A stretch of DNA of 64,000 bases. Origin: CAVXDY01 sp963721335 (lineage in GTDB: Bacteria > Actinomycetota > Thermoleophilia > Miltoncostaeales > Miltoncostaeaceae). Shown here piece after piece: positions 62,247 through 64,000 of this stretch. Each line of letters starts with the position of its first letter. Position 1 is the first letter of the stretch. The DNA lies in contig CAVRIV010000008.1 in the NCBI GenBank assembly GCA_963721335.1, positions 930,001-994,000 of the forward strand, in the 5' to 3' direction. A program made the translations under genes and the position numbers. The notes under the pieces were generated by a model that did no database searches, was not told the origin of the DNA, and was given only the letters and a program-made list of their open reading frames with translations.

Positions 62247-63481
62247 GCCCGGCCATCGACCAGCGGCGCCTGTCGGCGGAGATCGAGGAGCTCGCGCGGA
62301 TCTCGGACACCGAGTACCCGTCGGTCACCCGGGTGCTGTTCACCGAGACGGACCTGCGCGCCCGCGCCTGGCTGATGGAGCGCATGGAGGCGGCCGGCCT
62401 GGCGGTGCGGGTCGACGCGGTGGGCAACGTCTTCGCCCGCTGGGAGGGCGAGGAGCCGGACGGCCCGCCGGTGGCCACCGGCTCCCACATCGACGCCATC
62501 CCCGACGCCGGGCGCTTCGACGGCGTGGTGGGGGTGCTCGGCGGGCTGGAGGCGATCCGCGCGCTGCGGGCCGCCGGCGTCCGTCCCCGCCGCTCCATCG
62601 AGCTCATCATGTTCACGGCCGAGGAGCCCACCCGGTTCGCCTTCGGATGCCTGGGGAGCCGGGTCCTGGCGGGGGTCGCGAGTGACGAGCGGCTCGCGCG
62701 CCTGCGCGACGCGGACGGCCTGTCGCTGGACGAGGCCCGCACCGCGGCCGGCATCTCGGGCTCCGTGTCCGGGGCCCGTCTGGCCGCGGGTGCCTACGCC
62801 GCCTTCGTCGAGCTCCACATCGAGCAGGGCCCGGAGCTGGAGCGCGCGGGCGTGCCCATCGGGGTGGTGACCGCCATCGCCGCCCCGTCCACCCTGCGCG
62901 TCGAGCTCTCCGGGGACGGCGGCCACGCCGGGGCGGTGCTGATGGCCGTGCGCCACGACCCGCTGGTGGCGGCCGCGGAGGTGATCCAGGCCGTGGACCG
63001 GGCCGCCCGCACGAGCGGCGCCGAGGACACGGTGGGCACGGTGGGCACCCTCAGCCTGGAGCCCGGCGCCGTGAACAGCATCCCCCGCCACGTGCGCATG
63101 GACATCGACATCCGCGACACCGACCTGGCGCGGCGCGACGCCGTGCTCGCGCAGGTGCGCGCCGCGGCACGGCGAGCCGCCGAGGATCGCGGCGTGCGTC
63201 ACGCGGACGAGATCCTCAACGCCGACGGGCCCTCGGCCTCCGACCCGGCGGTCCTGGAGGCCGTGGAGGCCGCCTGCGCGGAGGCCGGCCTCGCCAGCGT
63301 GCGGATGGTGAGCCGCGCGTACCACGACTGCGTGTTCATGGCGCGCCTCTGCCCCACGGCCATGATCTTCGTCCCCTCGGCGGGGGGCGTCAGCCACCGC
63401 CCGGACGAGTACACGTCCCCCGAGGAGATCGCCCAGGGCACGCGAGTGCTGGCCGGCGCCCTGCGGCGGCTGGCCGGCTGA
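62243..63481 (+). CDS. allC: allantoate amidohydrolase
   Basis: AllC hydrolyses allantoate to ureidoglycine, CO2 and ammonia. The 412-residue M20/M28-type enzyme has metal ligands in TGSHIDAIPDAGRFDGVVG, TAEEPTRF and ELHIEQGPELE. The dimerisation domain segment is GDGGHAGAVLM, and a late His is in SAGGVSHRPDEY. Close relatives include ureidopropionase and N-carbamoyl amino acid amidase; the operon decides for allantoate. GTG 62243 overlaps allE. It is the last gene of the operon, 5 bp before the convergent aroH. Confidence 0.92.
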   Translation: MSPAIDQRRLSAEIEELARISDTEYPSVTRVLFTETDLRARAWLMERMEAAGLAVRVDAVGNVFARWEGEEPDGPPVATGSHIDAIPDAGRFDGVVGVLGGLEAIRALRAAGVRPRRSIELIMFTAEEPTRFAFGCLGSRVLAGVASDERLARLRDADGLSLDEARTAAGISGSVSGARLAAGAYAAFVELHIEQGPELERAGVPIGVVTAIAAPSTLRVELSGDGGHAGAVLMAVRHDPLVAAAEVIQAVDRAARTSGAEDTVGTVGTLSLEPGAVNSIPRHVRMDIDIRDTDLARRDAVLAQVRAAARRAAEDRGVRHADEILNADGPSASDPAVLEAVEAACAEAGLASVRMVSRAYHDCVFMARLCPTAMIFVPSAGGVSHRPDEYTSPEEIAQGTRVLAGALRRLAG

Positions 63482-63486
63482 GCCTC

Positions 63487-63864
63487 CTACTGGGCGTCCT
63501 GCGCCAGGTCGGGCCGCAGCTTCCGCGCCTCGCGCAGGTAGACGTGGTGGATCGTGCGCTCGCGGGGGGCGTTGCAGTGCAGGAGCAGGCGGATGCACCG
63601 CTCGAGCGAGCCCGGCACCGCGACCTCGGCCGTGCAGAGGAGCGGGACCGTGGTGAGCCCCGCGTCCCGGGCCGCCACCGCGGGGAACTCGGCCGAGAGG
63701 TCGGAGGTCATGGTGAAGATGATCGAGATGAGGTCGCCGGTCGTGAGCTCGTTGCGGGCCAGCACCTCCGCCAGCAGCTCGGCGGTGCTCTCCAGGATCG
63801 CCTCGCTGGTGTCCTCGGCCACCGAGGTCGCCCCCCGCACCGCCCTGACGACCGAGTCCGTCAG
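63487..63864 (-). CDS. aroH: chorismate mutase, AroH type (CTG start)
   Basis: AroH rearranges chorismate to prephenate, the substrate of TyrA encoded at 28-29 kb. The 125-residue monofunctional enzyme has VRAVRGATSVAED (Arg equivalent to B. subtilis Arg7), LLCTAEVAVPGSLERCIR (Glu78 and Arg90 equivalents) and HHVYLREARKLRPDL at the C-terminus. The first beta strand requires residues before the GTG at 63840, and the only suitable codon is CTG 63864, which overlaps the TGA of the upstream gene as CTGA. Confidence 0.92.
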   Translation of the reverse strand: MTDSVVRAVRGATSVAEDTSEAILESTAELLAEVLARNELTTGDLISIIFTMTSDLSAEFPAVAARDAGLTTVPLLCTAEVAVPGSLERCIRLLLHCNAPRERTIHHVYLREARKLRPDLAQDAQ

Positions 63865-64000
63865 CGCTCCAGCCCCACCGACGCGCCGAGGCGCGTCCAC
63901 TCGGTGCGCGTGATGGGGCGCCATCGCCCGGGCGCCAGGCCCTGGAGGCCGATGCCCGCGTAGCGCACGCGGTGCAGCCGCATGACCCGGTGGCCCACGG
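63861..64000 (-). CDS. RluB/RsuA-type pseudouridine synthase, C-terminal end (runs off the window)
   Basis: Only the last 46 codons are present, reading VMRLHRVRYAGIGLQGLAPG then RPITRTEWTRLG. This matches the C-terminus of the RsuA/RluB/RluE family (pattern LxRxxIGxxxLxxLxPGxxR). The catalytic domain lies beyond base 64000, so rRNA target and exact member cannot be told. It is translationally coupled to aroH. Confidence 0.75.
   Translation of the reverse strand, partial: VGHRVMRLHRVRYAGIGLQGLAPGRWRPITRTEWTRLGASVGLER

Overview
The window is 64 kb of very GC-rich DNA (well above 70% by eye) packed with short-spaced or 4-bp-overlapping genes. It has no rRNA, tRNA, CRISPR array, insertion sequence or prophage that I can see. 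Gene content points to an actinobacterium, and I infer the class Thermoleophilia or a near relative. The reasons are a coaD / SepIVA-like coiled coil / YceD block, many GTG starts, a DUF3352-type lipoprotein, an ECF42-type sigma factor with a YciI partner, and -10 boxes placed directly before start codons. Species cannot be named from the sequence alone.

Layout. 1-18.3 kb (mostly minus strand) is housekeeping: yceD (partial), a SepIVA-like gene, coaD, rsmD and recG, divergent from rpmB and a frameshifted Ca2+/H+ antiporter gene. It continues with the def-fmt-rsmB-rpe-ribD-ribE-ribBA-ribH operon, a membrane Ser/Thr kinase with an unknown partner, priA and metK. 18.3-25.2 kb holds a DUF3352-like lipoprotein, then aroA-cmk-plsC-der and a hypothetical gene. 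25.2-36.5 kb is mixed: a zinc-ribbon mini-protein, two alpha/beta hydrolases, the YciI/ECF42 pair, aroF-tyrA, hisC, and the nadB-nadA-nadC operon.

36.6-63.5 kb is a nucleoside and purine utilisation island. It includes purine nucleoside phosphorylase, a phosphohexomutase-type enzyme, deoC, two aldehyde dehydrogenase-type genes, pseudouridine salvage (psuG-psuK), adenosine deaminase, a HAD hydrolase, cytidine deaminase and thymidine phosphorylase. A BMP-type nucleoside ABC transporter follows, whose two permeases are fused into one 837-residue protein. Then come 5-hydroxyisourate hydrolase and uricase, divergent from a nine-unit region of eight overlapping genes: xanthine dehydrogenase FAD and Fe-S subunits, a guanine/8-oxoguanine deaminase-like enzyme, the Mo subunit, OHCU decarboxylase, allantoinase, ureidoglycine aminohydrolase and allantoate amidohydrolase. 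Together they can import nucleosides, release the sugars, and take the purine ring through xanthine, urate and allantoin to ureidoglycolate with release of ammonia. No ureidoglycolate lyase or dehydrogenase is in the window. The right edge has aroH and the end of an RluB/RsuA-type pseudouridine synthase gene.

Two features run through the whole window. First, at least twelve genes carry an nAnnnT hexamer 6-7 bases before the start codon, the signature of leaderless mRNAs. Stop/start overlaps of the NTGA type are the rule, including three cases where the best start is CTG. Second, six otherwise conserved genes contain seven single-base indels, so either the assembly has residual indel errors or several genes are recent pseudogenes.
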